A DNA stretch of 64,000 nt, from assembly GCA_964577955.1 (NCBI GenBank), contig CAZOAZ010000008.1:62001-126000 (forward strand), read 5' to 3'. Numbering within the stretch: the first letter of the stretch is position 1; each line of letters opens with the position of its first letter. The notes beneath the pieces were generated by a model, which did no database searches, was not told the origin of the DNA, and saw nothing but the letters and a program-made list of their open reading frames with translations. Made by a program: the position numbers and the translations under genes. Positions 16,443-25,509 of the stretch are shown here, piece by piece. The DNA is from CADEEX01 sp964577955 (GTDB taxonomy: Bacteria > Acidobacteriota > Vicinamibacteria > Vicinamibacterales > CAVVIG01).

Positions 16443-17245
16443 TACTTCGCGTTCTCGACTTCCTTCAGCCACGCCGTTGCGGAGGTCCGGGCCGCCGTCA
16501 TCGCCTCGCGTCCCGCGCGGTAGTACATCTTCCAGTTGCCCGACTGGTTCTCGTATTTGGCGTCCGCAAACACCTGCCGGCCGTCGCGGGCGATCACCCG
16601 CGCGTTGTAGTCGACCGTGCCGCTTTCCTCGAGAAACTTCTTGAGCCGCCGCGCCACCTGCACCTGGGGATTCTCCGGAAAATCCTCCTGCCAGCCTTTG
16701 AGCGCTTTCTGGTAGTTCTCCTGCTGCTGCGCCCGATCGGCGACCATGCCGTCGCGAATGAGCTTCTGCATCTCGGGCGTCTTCATCGTCGCTTCGCTCT
16801 GCTGCAGCATCGTCATCATGGACTGACGCTGATCCGCGGGCAGCGACGCGACCTGCTGGCGCATTTCGTTGATTTGGGCCAGCTGCTCGGCTTGCTTCTT
16901 CTGGAACTCCTCGTCTACGGTCCCTTCGAAGACCGGCGGCTCCGGCTTGGCATTTTCCCGTTCGCGGGCGTAACTGCTGCGGAAGTCCGCTGAGGTGCTG
17001 TAGGTCTTGGCCCACGCCATCGTTTCAGTGATGACGGTCGCCTTGACGGATGGCGCCAGCTTCTTGAAGACGTTGACAAAGGCGCCCGACGGCACCCAGC
17101 CCTGGGCGACGGTGTTCAACACCTGCTCGCGCGCTTCGGGCTCGCGGAGACCAAGCTGGCCCAGCGGATCCGCGGCCCAGACGCTGACCGCGGCCAGGCC
17201 GGCGGCCACCGCACCCAATGCCCATTTCTTCGTCAATCTCGTCAC
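16442..17245 (-). CDS. Exported protein of unknown function
   Basis: A 267-residue protein I do not recognise. GTG 17245 is chosen as start because TGGAGG lies five nucleotides upstream. It begins with a signal peptide (KKWALGAVAAGLAAVSVWAA) and then has a long charged, Gln/Glu-rich, probably helical middle (about residues 110-180, including QQVASLPADQR). The C-terminal part has KYENQSGNWKMYYRAG, suggesting a small beta domain. It is followed by the palindrome shared with the TraB gene end. Confidence 0.7.
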   Translation of the reverse strand: MTRLTKKWALGAVAAGLAAVSVWAADPLGQLGLREPEAREQVLNTVAQGWVPSGAFVNVFKKLAPSVKATVITETMAWAKTYSTSADFRSSYARERENAKPEPPVFEGTVDEEFQKKQAEQLAQINEMRQQVASLPADQRQSMMTMLQQSEATMKTPEMQKLIRDGMVADRAQQQENYQKALKGWQEDFPENPQVQVARRLKKFLEESGTVDYNARVIARDGRQVFADAKYENQSGNWKMYYRAGREAMTAARTSATAWLKEVENAK

Positions 17246-17333
17246 GTCGGCCTCCACGAGGTTCGGGTCGGCAAAGTTTATCTGGGGCCTCTCGAGCTTT
17301 CCATCTAAAGTTGACAGATGCTGACAGGCACGC

Positions 17334-18692
17334 ATGGCCGGTGATCTGAACGGTATCTCGGTGCTGGTCGCCGGCGCCGGCCTGGCCGGCCTCTGCGCGG
17401 CGCGCGACCTCGTGAGCCGTGGCGCGACGGTTCGCGTCGTGGAAGCCAGGTCGCGGGTCGGCGGGCGCGTCTTCACGGCGCGGCAGGGATTCGCCGAATC
17501 GCAGCACGCCGAGGCCGGCGCCGACATGATCGACGAAGGTCACGCCGAGGTCCGGGCGCTGGCCACAGAGCTCGGTCTGCCGCTCGTCAAGATCCTCAAA
17601 ACCAGCTTTGCGTATGCGCGGCCCGGGCCCAACGGGCGCGTCGTGATCCGCAAGCCCTCGCGCACGAATGGGTGGGCCCATCTCGCGCGAACGCTGGACG
17701 GAACCGGACGCGACTATCGGCTGGCCGAACGCCGCTGGGACACCCCGATCGCGACCGAGATCGCGCGGCGATCGGTCGCGCAGTGGCTCGACGATTCCGG
17801 CGCCGACGAGGAACTGCGGGCGACGGCCGCCAGTCTGCGCGGGTTCTTCCTCGCCGACCCCGAGGAACTGTCGCTGCTCACGCTGCTCGACACGTTCTCC
17901 GAAGACTCCGCCGGGCCGGCCACCGGCTTCTTTCGCGTCAAGGGCGGGAACGACCGTCTCACCGACGCGCTCGCGGCGGCGTTGGGCTCGCGCGTCGAGC
18001 TCAACACCGAACTCGTGGCGCTGTCACAGCGCGGGCGCGGCGTCAGAGTCGCGCTGAAACACAAGCAGCAGACGGCGCAGGTCCAGGTCGACTATGTCGT
18101 GCTGGCGCTGCCGGCGCCCCTGCTCCGCCGCATCCCGACGACGCCGGCGTTGCCGGTTCGCCAGCACGAGGCGATTGGGCGGCTGAAGTACGGACGCGGC
18201 ACCAAGACGCTGCTGCAGTTTTCCTCGCGCTTCTGGCGCGCGCCGGGTCAGGCGCTCGCCTTCGGTTCGCCGCTGCCCTTCGGCGCCGTCTGGGACGGCA
18301 ACGAAGAACAGCGCGGCAAGGGCGGCATCCTGTCGCTGCTCGCGGGAGGAGCGGCCAGCGATCAGACGGCGGCGCTCCTCGCGCGCGAGGGGATCGAAGG
18401 GCTCGTGCGGGCACTCGACTGGCTCGGCGCCAAGGATGCCAAGCCCACCGCGTGGCAGCAATTCCGCTGGGAATCCGACCCGTGGTCGCGCGGCGGTTAC
18501 GCCGTGTTCGATCCCGCGTTCGACCCCGCGCTCCGCTCCTGGCTCGCCCAGCCATGCGGTCGCCTCTTCTTCGCCGGCGAGCACACCAGCATCAAGTATC
18601 AGGGCTACATGAACGGCGCCGTCGAAAGCGGCCGCCGCGCCGCCGCCGAAGTCGCCGCCGCGCACCGCCTCGGACTCACCGCGGTGCCATAG
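17334..18692 (+). CDS. FAD-dependent amine oxidase
   Basis: A 452-residue flavoprotein. VLVAGAGLAGLCAARDL is the Rossmann FAD loop, VVEARSRVGGRVFTAR is the family GG motif, and FFAGEHTSIKYQGYMNGAVESG at the C-terminus closes the flavin site as in monoamine oxidases. No signal peptide is visible, so it is probably cytoplasmic. The substrate could be a polyamine, an amino acid or a carotenoid-like compound; the sequence does not decide. Confidence 0.85.
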   Translation: MAGDLNGISVLVAGAGLAGLCAARDLVSRGATVRVVEARSRVGGRVFTARQGFAESQHAEAGADMIDEGHAEVRALATELGLPLVKILKTSFAYARPGPNGRVVIRKPSRTNGWAHLARTLDGTGRDYRLAERRWDTPIATEIARRSVAQWLDDSGADEELRATAASLRGFFLADPEELSLLTLLDTFSEDSAGPATGFFRVKGGNDRLTDALAAALGSRVELNTELVALSQRGRGVRVALKHKQQTAQVQVDYVVLALPAPLLRRIPTTPALPVRQHEAIGRLKYGRGTKTLLQFSSRFWRAPGQALAFGSPLPFGAVWDGNEEQRGKGGILSLLAGGAASDQTAALLAREGIEGLVRALDWLGAKDAKPTAWQQFRWESDPWSRGGYAVFDPAFDPALRSWLAQPCGRLFFAGEHTSIKYQGYMNGAVESGRRAAAEVAAAHRLGLTAVP

Positions 18693-18693
18693 C

Positions 18694-18772
18694 ACGTCGC
18701 ACCGCGCACCACGGCGCACCCGGCACACTCGCACCGTGCGCCTGCACTGTGCACCGTGCACTGCTCACCGCG
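18694..18772. repeat. Degenerate 7-nt array (GTGCACC-like words)
   Basis: A stretch of CGCACC/GTGCACC/GTGCACT words with roughly 7-nt spacing fills the gap before the CoA-binding gene. A related array is at 57972-58037. Confidence 0.6.
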
Positions 18773-18782
18773 CCCTTCAAGC

Positions 18783-18788
18783 TAGAAT
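18783..18788 (+). promoter_or_regulatory. Candidate -10 box (TAGAAT) for the CoA-binding gene
   Basis: TAGAAT ends five nucleotides before the GTG start at 18794, consistent with a leaderless transcript. Confidence 0.4.
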
Positions 18789-18793
18789 TGTCT

Positions 18794-19231
18794 GTGCACA
18801 AAAACCCCTCCGACCACGAGCTGAAAGACATCCTGACCCACGCTCACACCATCGCCATCGTCGGCGCCTCCTCGAATCCTGAACGGGCGTCGTACGGCAT
18901 CATGGAGAAGCTGCAGCACGACGGGTACAAGGTGATTCCGGTCAACCCGCGCGAGTCGGAGATCCTCGGCGAAAAGGTCTATCCGTCGCTGGCGGAGATT
19001 CCGGTGAAGGTGGACATCGTGGACGTCTTCAGGCGCGCGGAGGACACGCCGGCCATCGCCGACGAGGCCGTGCAGATCGGCGCGAAGACGCTGTGGCTAC
19101 AGTCGGGGATCGCCAGCGAGGACGCGGCGAAGCGCGCCAAAGCCGGCGGCCTGCACGTCGTGATGGACGCCTGCATCGGCGCGACGCACTCGATGCTCCA
19201 GGTGGGGAAGAAGAAACACCACACGAATTAA
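18794..19231 (+). CDS. CoA-binding protein (YccU-like)
   Basis: A 145-residue single-domain CoA_binding_2 protein. IAIVGASSNPERASYGI is the nucleotide loop, VIPVNPRESEILGEKVYPSL follows, and VVMDACIGATH ends the Rossmann fold. The family resembles the CoA-binding domain of acyl-CoA synthetases without catalytic parts; the biological role is unknown. Start GTG 18794 (VHKNPSDHEL) is favoured by the -10-like TAGAAT just upstream. The stop codon lies within the hairpin at 19221-19263. Confidence 0.85.
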   Translation: MHKNPSDHELKDILTHAHTIAIVGASSNPERASYGIMEKLQHDGYKVIPVNPRESEILGEKVYPSLAEIPVKVDIVDVFRRAEDTPAIADEAVQIGAKTLWLQSGIASEDAAKRAKAGGLHVVMDACIGATHSMLQVGKKKHHTN

Positions 19232-19263
19232 CAATTGACAATTGTTAATTGTCAATTCGTGTG
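19221..19263. terminator. AT-rich hairpin between convergent genes
   Basis: ACACGAATT..AATTCGTGT arms enclose repeated AATTGACAATT/AATTGTCAATT words. It contains the stop of the CoA-binding gene and abuts that of pepF, so it probably terminates both transcripts. Confidence 0.7.
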
Positions 19264-21117
19264 TCAGTCCGCGGCATCCACCGCGCGCTCGAGTTCGGTC
19301 ACGAGCGTGTCGAGATGCGCGACGACGGCCTGCACGGTTTCCGGCTGACTCAGATCCACGCCGGCGCGCTTCAGAAGCGCCATCGGGTGATCGCTGCCGC
19401 CTGATTCAAGCAGCGTCAGATAGCGTCTGATCGCGTGCTCGCGCTCGGTCGGGGACCCGTTCGACACCTGATTCATGATCTGCGCGCTCGAGGCGAAGCA
19501 GGTCGCGTACTGGTAGACGTAGTAAGGCGTGCTGTAGAAGTGCGGAATCCGCGCCCAGGTCAGGCGCGACTGCTCGTCATAGTCCAGTGCGTCGCCGTGA
19601 TAGGCCTGCAGCAGCCCGAAGTAGATCTCACCCAGCACGTCCGCGGTAATCGGTTGCCCTTCCTCGACCAGCCGGTGCGCCTGGAGCTCGTAGTCCGCAA
19701 ACATCACCTGCGTGTAGAACGTGCCGACGATGCCGTCGATGGCGTGCTGGAGCAGGACGATGCGTTCGTGTTCGTCGGAGGTGTGCTTCAGCATGTACTC
19801 GAGAAACAGCGCCTCGCTGAGCGTGGACGGCACCTCGGCGACGAAAATCGTGTAGCCGGCATAGACGAACGGCTGCTTGCGGTGTGACAGGACGGTGTGC
19901 ATCGAGTGGCCCATCTCGTGGGCCAGCGTGAACACCGCGTCGAGCGTGTCGTTGTAGTTCAGCAGCATGTACGGCTGGCAGCCGTAGACCGGCGCCGAAT
20001 AGGCGCCGCTTCTCTTGCCCGGGTTCTCGTAGACGTCGATGCACTGGCCGTCGAGAATCCCGCGCATGATGTGCTGATACTCGCGGCCGAGCGGCGCCAC
20101 CGATTCCGGCAGCCACTCCAGCACCTGCTCGTACGGATACTTCCGATCGAACTCGACCAGTGGAATGCTCGAGTCGTAGATGTGATAGCGCTCGAGCTTC
20201 AGCGACCGCTTGCGCAGCTGGTGGTAGCGGCGCAGCGGACCGGCACCGGCCTTGGCCTGCGCGATGAGGTTTTCGACGACCGCCGCGGGGATGTTGTTGC
20301 CGTGAAGCGCGGCGTCCAGCGTGGACGCGTAGCCGCGGGCCTGCGCATGAAACAAGTCGCGCTGCAGCACGCTGTTGTAGAGCGCCGCGTAGGTGTTGAC
20401 GTTGCTGGCGAAGAGCTCGTGGTAGGCGTGAAACGCCGCCGCCCGATCGGCCTGATTCGGGTTGGTGGCGAGAATCGCGCGGTACTGGCCGTAGGTCAGC
20501 GTCGCGTCGCTGCCGCTCGGCAGCGTGATTGTCGGGTGCTTCGCATCGGCGGTGGACAGTGCGGCATAGGAGTCGTTCGGGCTCGACGAGAAGCGGCTCA
20601 CCAGCGACAGCAGCCGTTCGCCCTTGTCGTCGAGCACATGTTCCTGCTGGCGATACAGGTCCTCGAGCATGAAGCGATAGACGGCGAGCGCGGCGCTCGC
20701 GGCCATCCACTCCTGCACGGTGCGAAGCGGAATCTGCAGCAGCTCGGGATCGAACCACGCCGAGGCCTGCGCCGCCTTGGCGAAGAGGATCTGCACCTGC
20801 TGGCGCTTGGCGTTGATCTGGTTGTCGCGCTGATCCTGGTCGTAACAGAGCGAGGCGAAGTACCAGACTTTGTACTCGAGCTGACCGATCGCGTCGCGGA
20901 GCGTCAGGGCGGCGAGCAGCGCCTGGCCGCCCGCGTGAAGCGTGCCCTGGAGCGCGGCGAAGGCGTCGATGTTGGCCTCGAGCTCGGCGTAGGCGGCCTG
21001 CCAAGCGGTCCAGTCCGGATAGATCTTTTCGAGATTCCACTTGAAGCGCTCCGGAATCTCTTCGCGGTCCCTGAGCGCGGTCGAGGCCGTCGCTTCGGCC
21101 GATGCGTACACGTCCAT
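19264..21117 (-). CDS. pepF: Oligoendopeptidase F (M3 family)
   Basis: A 617-residue zinc metallopeptidase. The active site is LAHEMGHSMHTV (HExxH) with the third ligand in EVPSTLSEALFLEY downstream. The N-terminal helical domain (PERFKWNLEKIYPDW) is typical of PepF. It cleaves short peptides in the cytoplasm. Start ATG 21117 follows TATGAT by six nucleotides and lies seven nucleotides after the pseudouridine synthase stop. The longer upstream frame overlaps that gene. Confidence 0.9.
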   Translation of the reverse strand: MDVYASAEATASTALRDREEIPERFKWNLEKIYPDWTAWQAAYAELEANIDAFAALQGTLHAGGQALLAALTLRDAIGQLEYKVWYFASLCYDQDQRDNQINAKRQQVQILFAKAAQASAWFDPELLQIPLRTVQEWMAASAALAVYRFMLEDLYRQQEHVLDDKGERLLSLVSRFSSSPNDSYAALSTADAKHPTITLPSGSDATLTYGQYRAILATNPNQADRAAAFHAYHELFASNVNTYAALYNSVLQRDLFHAQARGYASTLDAALHGNNIPAAVVENLIAQAKAGAGPLRRYHQLRKRSLKLERYHIYDSSIPLVEFDRKYPYEQVLEWLPESVAPLGREYQHIMRGILDGQCIDVYENPGKRSGAYSAPVYGCQPYMLLNYNDTLDAVFTLAHEMGHSMHTVLSHRKQPFVYAGYTIFVAEVPSTLSEALFLEYMLKHTSDEHERIVLLQHAIDGIVGTFYTQVMFADYELQAHRLVEEGQPITADVLGEIYFGLLQAYHGDALDYDEQSRLTWARIPHFYSTPYYVYQYATCFASSAQIMNQVSNGSPTEREHAIRRYLTLLESGGSDHPMALLKRAGVDLSQPETVQAVVAHLDTLVTELERAVDAAD

Positions 21118-21123
21118 CAGAAA

Positions 21124-21129
21124 ATCATA
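21124..21129 (-). promoter_or_regulatory. Candidate -10 box (TATGAT) for pepF
   Basis: TATGAT lies six nucleotides before the pepF ATG and overlaps the end of the upstream gene, so pepF may have its own leaderless transcript. Confidence 0.45.
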
Positions 21130-21853
21130 CCTTGAAGGGCGGAACCGCCGTGGCCACCTCCGCACGGGAGAGTTCGCGCCACGCACCCGGCGCGAGCGAC
21201 CCGAGCTCGAAGCCGCCGAAGCGCACGCGCTTCAGCCGGGTCACTTCGTGACCAATCGCGTCGCACAACCGCCTGACCTCGCGGTTCTTCCCTTCGTGCA
21301 GCTCGATGGTCAGGTGCGACTCACGGTTCGACGCCTTGCGCAGCAGCACGGCGCCGGCGCTGAGCTCGCCGCGTCCATCGGACACACCGTTCAGCAACCG
21401 TTCGACCTCGTCGGGCGTCACTCGTCCGCGCACCGTGACGACGTAGACGCGCGGGACACGGTTGGCGGGATCGGTGAGGGCATGCGCGAGCGCGTTGTCG
21501 CTCGTGAGCAGCAGCAATCCGCTCGTCGCGAGGTCGAGCCGGCCGACGGGGACCAGACCCGACGCTGCTTCTCCCATCACGTCGTAGATCGTCCGGCGCC
21601 CTTCCGGATCCTGCCGCGTCGTCACGACGCCGCGCGGTTTGTTGAACAGCAGCGTCCGCCATGGCACCTCGACCGCGGCCGCCGCGTCGACAGAAATCCG
21701 CGCCGTGGCCATGTCAATCGGTGCGCCAGGCGCCCGAACCACGCGCCCATTCACCGACACCCGACCCTCGAGAATCGCCGCGTTCGCCTGCGACCGCGTC
21801 AGGATCCCGAGCTTCGAGAGCGCGCGATTGAGATGGGTCAACTTTGGGGACAT
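21125..21853 (-). CDS. RNA pseudouridine synthase (RsuA/RluB/RluE type)
   Basis: A 242-residue enzyme. An N-terminal S4 RNA-binding domain (LSKLGILTRSQANAAILEGRV) is followed by the catalytic loop VGRLDLATSGLLLLT with the nucleophilic Asp, then EGKNREVRRLCDAIGH. It isomerises uridine in rRNA. ATG 21853 is chosen; the frame upstream reads into the palindrome at 21863-21949. Which rRNA site is modified cannot be told. Confidence 0.9.
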   Translation of the reverse strand: MSPKLTHLNRALSKLGILTRSQANAAILEGRVSVNGRVVRAPGAPIDMATARISVDAAAAVEVPWRTLLFNKPRGVVTTRQDPEGRRTIYDVMGEAASGLVPVGRLDLATSGLLLLTSDNALAHALTDPANRVPRVYVVTVRGRVTPDEVERLLNGVSDGRGELSAGAVLLRKASNRESHLTIELHEGKNREVRRLCDAIGHEVTRLKRVRFGGFELGSLAPGAWRELSRAEVATAVPPFKV

Positions 21854-21862
21854 CGCGCCCAC

Positions 21863-21949
21863 TAGAACAAATGCGCCACAAAAACACGAAAGCACGAAAC
21901 AACAAATTCATCTTTTCGTGTTTTCGTGTTTTCGTGGCGCATTCTAGAA
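21863..21949. repeat. GCGCCACRAAAACACGAAA palindrome family, full copy
   Basis: TAGAACAAATGCGCCACAAAAACACGAAAGCACGAAA faces TTTCGTGTTTTCGTGTTTTCGTGGCGCATTCTAGA. A full copy is also at 33095-33180, and half copies at 26931 and 49583. Confidence 0.9.
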
Positions 21950-21959
21950 CCTGTAGCAA

Positions 21960-23345
21960 TCACTGACGTCCCGCCACGTCGACCAGCGCCTGATAGATCA
22001 TCTCAGTCCCCTGTCGCAGTGACTCGACGCGCACGCGTTCGTCGTTGCCGTGCATGCGGGTCAGGTCGTCGGCCGTGATCGGATACGGATAGATGCCGTA
22101 GACCGGCACACCGCGCGATCGCCATGCGCCGGCGTCGGTGCCGGCCTGGAAAAGGTACGGCGTGACCTCGGCGCCGGCGAACGTGGCTCGCGCGCTTCGC
22201 TCGAGCGCGCGGTAGAGGGCGGTGTCCTCCGATGACGGTTGGATGCGCGACGCGGTCTGGTTGGGGTTGTTCAAACGAACGGTGACGCGGGAATCGCCAA
22301 TCACGGTCTCGAACTCGCGAAGGATCGCCTGCGGGTCGGTGCCCGGCAGCACGCGGACGTTGACCAGGGCTTCGGCCGATCCAGGGATCACGTTGGAACG
22401 GAATCCGGCGTTCATCCGGACCGGCGCGATCGTGTTCCGCAGCAGCGCATGGAGCAGCGGGTCCTTGCTGATCTCGCGGTCGGCACGCGCCATCGCCGCC
22501 GGATCGGAACCCAGCAGATCCTGGAATGCCGTCGAGAGCGGCGGCGCGCTGGTCTTGGCCAGCGTCGCGAAGAACCGCCGCGTGCTCGGCAGCAGCTGGA
22601 CGGCGGTCTCGTGATCCGACAGCCGCGCCAGCGCCCGCGCGAGCGTGAAGATCGCGTTGTCGGGGCGCGGCATCGACGAGTGGGTCGAGGTGCCGAGCGC
22701 CGTCACCACGACACCGACCGAGGACTTGTCGGCGGTGGAAATGCTCACGTAGCGGACGGCACCGCGATCGTCGGAGAGGATCCAGCCGCCTTCATTCAGC
22801 GCGAACTCGCAGGCGATCTCCGGCCAGTGGTTCTGGGCCAGCCATGAGGTCCCGAACGACCCGCCCTCCTCGTCGGCCTCCACGAGCAGGATGACGTCGC
22901 GCAAGAGCGGGACGCGGCGCTCCGCGAGCTGCATCACCGCGCGGGCGAACACGGCGACGCCGCCCTTGAAGTCGATCGCGCCGCGGCCATACACGTAGCC
23001 GTCCCTGATCGTGCCGCCAAATGGATCCAGCGACCACTTTTCACGTTCGACGCCGACGGTGTCGGCGTGCGCCGCGAGGAGAACCGGTTGGCGGCTGCCG
23101 TCGCCGCGAAGCCGCGCAATGAGGTGCGCCTTCCCCGCCTCCGGCGTCGCCACGATGGTCACCTGAAAGCCAAGCGGCCGCAGCCTTGCCGCCAGCAACT
23201 CCGCGACCTGACCTTCACGACCGGGCGGATTGCTGGTGTCGAGCCTGATGACGTCGCTCAGAAGCGCCGCCGTCGGATCAACGGGACTCTGCGCCTGCGA
23301 CGTGATGAAGAAGAGGGCGACGAGGACAGGCACCAGGCATCGCAT
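21960..23345 (-). CDS. Exported M20-family metallopeptidase
   Basis: A 461-residue M20/ArgE/DapE-type zinc peptidase with signal peptide MRCLVPVLVALFFITSQAQS. Zinc and catalytic motifs are LLAAHADTVGV (His, Asp), GRGAIDFKGG (bridging Asp), EADEEGGS (Glu base and ligand), then GTDAGAW and RMHGNDERV. The dimerisation lid lies between (STHSSMPRPDN). It probably hydrolyses peptides or N-acyl amino acids outside the cytoplasm. ATG 23345 gives the cleanest signal peptide; ATG 23372 is an alternative. Confidence 0.88.
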   Translation of the reverse strand: MRCLVPVLVALFFITSQAQSPVDPTAALLSDVIRLDTSNPPGREGQVAELLAARLRPLGFQVTIVATPEAGKAHLIARLRGDGSRQPVLLAAHADTVGVEREKWSLDPFGGTIRDGYVYGRGAIDFKGGVAVFARAVMQLAERRVPLLRDVILLVEADEEGGSFGTSWLAQNHWPEIACEFALNEGGWILSDDRGAVRYVSISTADKSSVGVVVTALGTSTHSSMPRPDNAIFTLARALARLSDHETAVQLLPSTRRFFATLAKTSAPPLSTAFQDLLGSDPAAMARADREISKDPLLHALLRNTIAPVRMNAGFRSNVIPGSAEALVNVRVLPGTDPQAILREFETVIGDSRVTVRLNNPNQTASRIQPSSEDTALYRALERSARATFAGAEVTPYLFQAGTDAGAWRSRGVPVYGIYPYPITADDLTRMHGNDERVRVESLRQGTEMIYQALVDVAGRQ

Positions 23346-23464
23346 GGCCCGGTATCGTGTCACAAATTGCATCAGTGGCGTCCGGCCCACGTCGAAGGAC
23401 GGGTAGCTGATGTCCTTTAACACGTAGCCCGCAGGGCTCGCAGAGGGTTTTCGTCCCAGCACGC

Positions 23465-23603
23465 TCGACGTGGGCGGCCTGCGCAGCAGGCCGCTGGATC
23501 GACCGGGCTCGTGTCATGAATGAACGACGATATCGATCGCCGCGGTCGTTCAGTCATGACACGAGTCCGGTCGGCCATCGCCGCTACGCGGCGACCACGT
23601 CGA
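23465..23603. ncRNA. Cloverleaf-like structured element, copy 1
   Basis: Within a 428-nt gap without genes (23346-23773). A 9-bp outer stem (TCGACGTGG/CCACGTCGA, 23465-23473 with 23595-23603) encloses three hairpins. Two small ones have 3-nt loops: GGCCTGC-gca-GCAGGCC (23476-23492) and GCCGC-tac-GCGGC (23580-23592). The central stem has two 28-nt arms (23501-23528, 23545-23572; 26 of 28 pairs) and a 16-nt loop. A second element with the same geometry is at 49393-49535. Whether it acts as RNA or as a DNA cruciform is unknown. The remainder of the gap shows no supported gene. Confidence 0.65.
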
Positions 23604-23773
23604 TCGGTGAAGTCATCTGTTTCGATCCGCAGCTTCTTGCCTGTTCACCTGGATCCCGCGTCTGAAACGGCTGCTGTCAGGAATGACGGTGGTAACCGGA
23701 GTTTCTCCGCGAACTCGGCGGTCTCCGCGTTGAAGGCTCTCGTGCTGCGCGTCGTGACCGCCCGCTGCCGCGC

Positions 23774-24250
23774 TTACAACGTGACGAACTCGACCTGCGG
23801 CGGCCCCTCGCCAATCGTCAGGATTGCGAGGCTGATCGGCAAGGTGAAGCGGCGCGGGCCGGCGGAGCCTGGATTCACGACCAGACGCCCGTCCTCGCTG
23901 GTGATCGCGAGCGGCTTGTGGGTATGACCGTAGACAAGGATGTCGCCCGTATAGCGCGCCATGAGCCGTTCCGGCGTCGGGTGGCCGCACTCGTCGCCGT
24001 GGCTCACGTGCAGCGTCAGACGGCCAATCGGCATCGTCCGTTCGCGCGGCAGTTCGGGATCGAACCGGTCGTCGACGTTGCCCGACACCGCCTCGACACG
24101 GGCAATCGCGGCCAGCCCCTGCAGCACCGACGGACCACCGACATCGCCGGCATGGACGATCACGTCGACGCCGGCCAGCCGCTCGACCACGGCCGGCCGG
24201 AGCAAACCATGCGTGTCCGAGATCAATCCGACGCGAAGGGGCCGGATCAT
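23774..24250 (-). CDS. YfcE/MJ0936-type metallophosphoesterase
   Basis: A 158-residue calcineurin-like phosphoesterase. Metal-binding motifs are LISDTHG (residues 9-15), VIVHAGDVGG, SGNVDD, HVSHGDE and YGHTHKP, all present and in order. It hydrolyses phosphodiesters or phosphomonoesters. Its ATG overlaps the stop of the MFS gene (ATGA, 24247-24250), so the two belong to one operon with the FKBP gene. Confidence 0.9.
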   Translation of the reverse strand: MIRPLRVGLISDTHGLLRPAVVERLAGVDVIVHAGDVGGPSVLQGLAAIARVEAVSGNVDDRFDPELPRERTMPIGRLTLHVSHGDECGHPTPERLMARYTGDILVYGHTHKPLAITSEDGRLVVNPGSAGPRRFTLPISLAILTIGEGPPQVEFVTL

Positions 24251-25509
24251 GCGCGGGCGGCACCCGCCGGATCGGACCGGTAGCGGCGCAGTCCTGGCGT
24301 CGCCATTGCGATCCCGATCGTCGCGACCAGACACCCGATGCCGCCGCTGACGACCGAGAACGGCGCGCCCCAGCGGCTGGCGACCAGACCCGCCTCGAGC
24401 TCGCCGAGCTGCGGCCCGCCCTGGAAGAACACCATGTTGATGCCGGTCATGCGGCCGCGCAGGCGATCCGGCGTCTCGAGCTGACGGATGATGTTGCGCA
24501 GCACCGTGCTCACGGTGTCGGTCGAGCCGACGAACGCGAGACAGGCAAACGTCAACGCAAACGAGCGCGAGAAGCCGAACACCACGGTCGCCACGCCGTG
24601 CCCGATCACCGACCAGATGATGCTGGCGCCGCGACGCTCGATCCGCTCGACGAGCGGCACCAGCGCCAGGCTGGTCAGCACCGAGCCGATCGCCGGCGCG
24701 GCGAAGAGCCACCCATAGCCGCGCGCGCCGACGTGCAGGATGTCCTGCGCGAAGATCGGCAGCAGCGCCGTCGCCGACGCAAAGAACGTCGCGAAGAAAT
24801 CCAGCAGCATCGTCGATCGCATCAGCGGCGAGCGGAAGACGAAGCGCAGCCCCTCCATCGCCGCGCCGATCGACAGATCGTCGCGCAGCCGGTTGTTCGA
24901 CGCCGGATGCGGCGGGACGTCGCGCATCATGAACAGCGCGACGATGACGCAGAGAAACGAGACGGCGTTGAAGATATAGGCGGACGCGACGCCGAAGCCG
25001 TCGATGGCGAAACCCGCCGCGGCCGGACCGACCACCGACGCGACCTGAAAGATGATCATGTTGAGCGTGATGGCGTTCGGCAGGTGTTCGCGCGGCACCA
25101 GCGACGGCAAGAGCGCGCCGCGGGCCGGCAGATCGAAGGCCCCCACTGCGGCGCCGAGCGCAGCCAGGAGATAGACGGGCCAGAGTGCCGTCTCTCCGAG
25201 CAGCGTCAGATACGCCAGAACCAGCGCCACCGCTGCCGCGCCCAAGTTCGTGACGAGCAGCACGCGCCGCCGATCCATCGCGTCGGCCACGACGCCGCTG
25301 AAAATCGAAAACACGACCACCGGCACGATGCGCGCCAGGCCGACGAACCCCAGCGCCATGGCCTTGCGCTCGGGCGGCACCAGCAGCGAGACGTGCCACA
25401 AGAGCGCCGCGTTCTGCATGAACGAACCGGCGAACGAGAGGAGCAGGCCGACCCAGATCAGCCGGAAGTTGCGGTGCTGCAGCGCGACGACCGACTGCGG
25501 CCAGCTCAC
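24247..25509 (-). CDS. MFS transporter (DHA3/EntS-like)
   Basis: A 420-residue major facilitator protein with about 12 hydrophobic helices, starting LQHRNFRLIWVGLLLS. It has the loop 2-3 signature GVVADAMDRRRVLLV and a similar pattern in the second half (PDRLRGRMTGINMV). It resembles the EntS/MFS_3 exporter group. It is linked by ATGA overlaps to the FKBP gene upstream and the phosphoesterase downstream. The exported substrate is unknown. Confidence 0.87.
   Translation of the reverse strand: MSWPQSVVALQHRNFRLIWVGLLLSFAGSFMQNAALLWHVSLLVPPERKAMALGFVGLARIVPVVVFSIFSGVVADAMDRRRVLLVTNLGAAAVALVLAYLTLLGETALWPVYLLAALGAAVGAFDLPARGALLPSLVPREHLPNAITLNMIIFQVASVVGPAAAGFAIDGFGVASAYIFNAVSFLCVIVALFMMRDVPPHPASNNRLRDDLSIGAAMEGLRFVFRSPLMRSTMLLDFFATFFASATALLPIFAQDILHVGARGYGWLFAAPAIGSVLTSLALVPLVERIERRGASIIWSVIGHGVATVVFGFSRSFALTFACLAFVGSTDTVSTVLRNIIRQLETPDRLRGRMTGINMVFFQGGPQLGELEAGLVASRWGAPFSVVSGGIGCLVATIGIAMATPGLRRYRSDPAGAARA

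Noticed and set aside
23520..23927. Plus-strand open frame of 135 codons in the cloverleaf gap
   Set aside because: It runs through the palindrome and into the opposite strand of the phosphoesterase gene, with no ribosome-binding site or recognisable domain.
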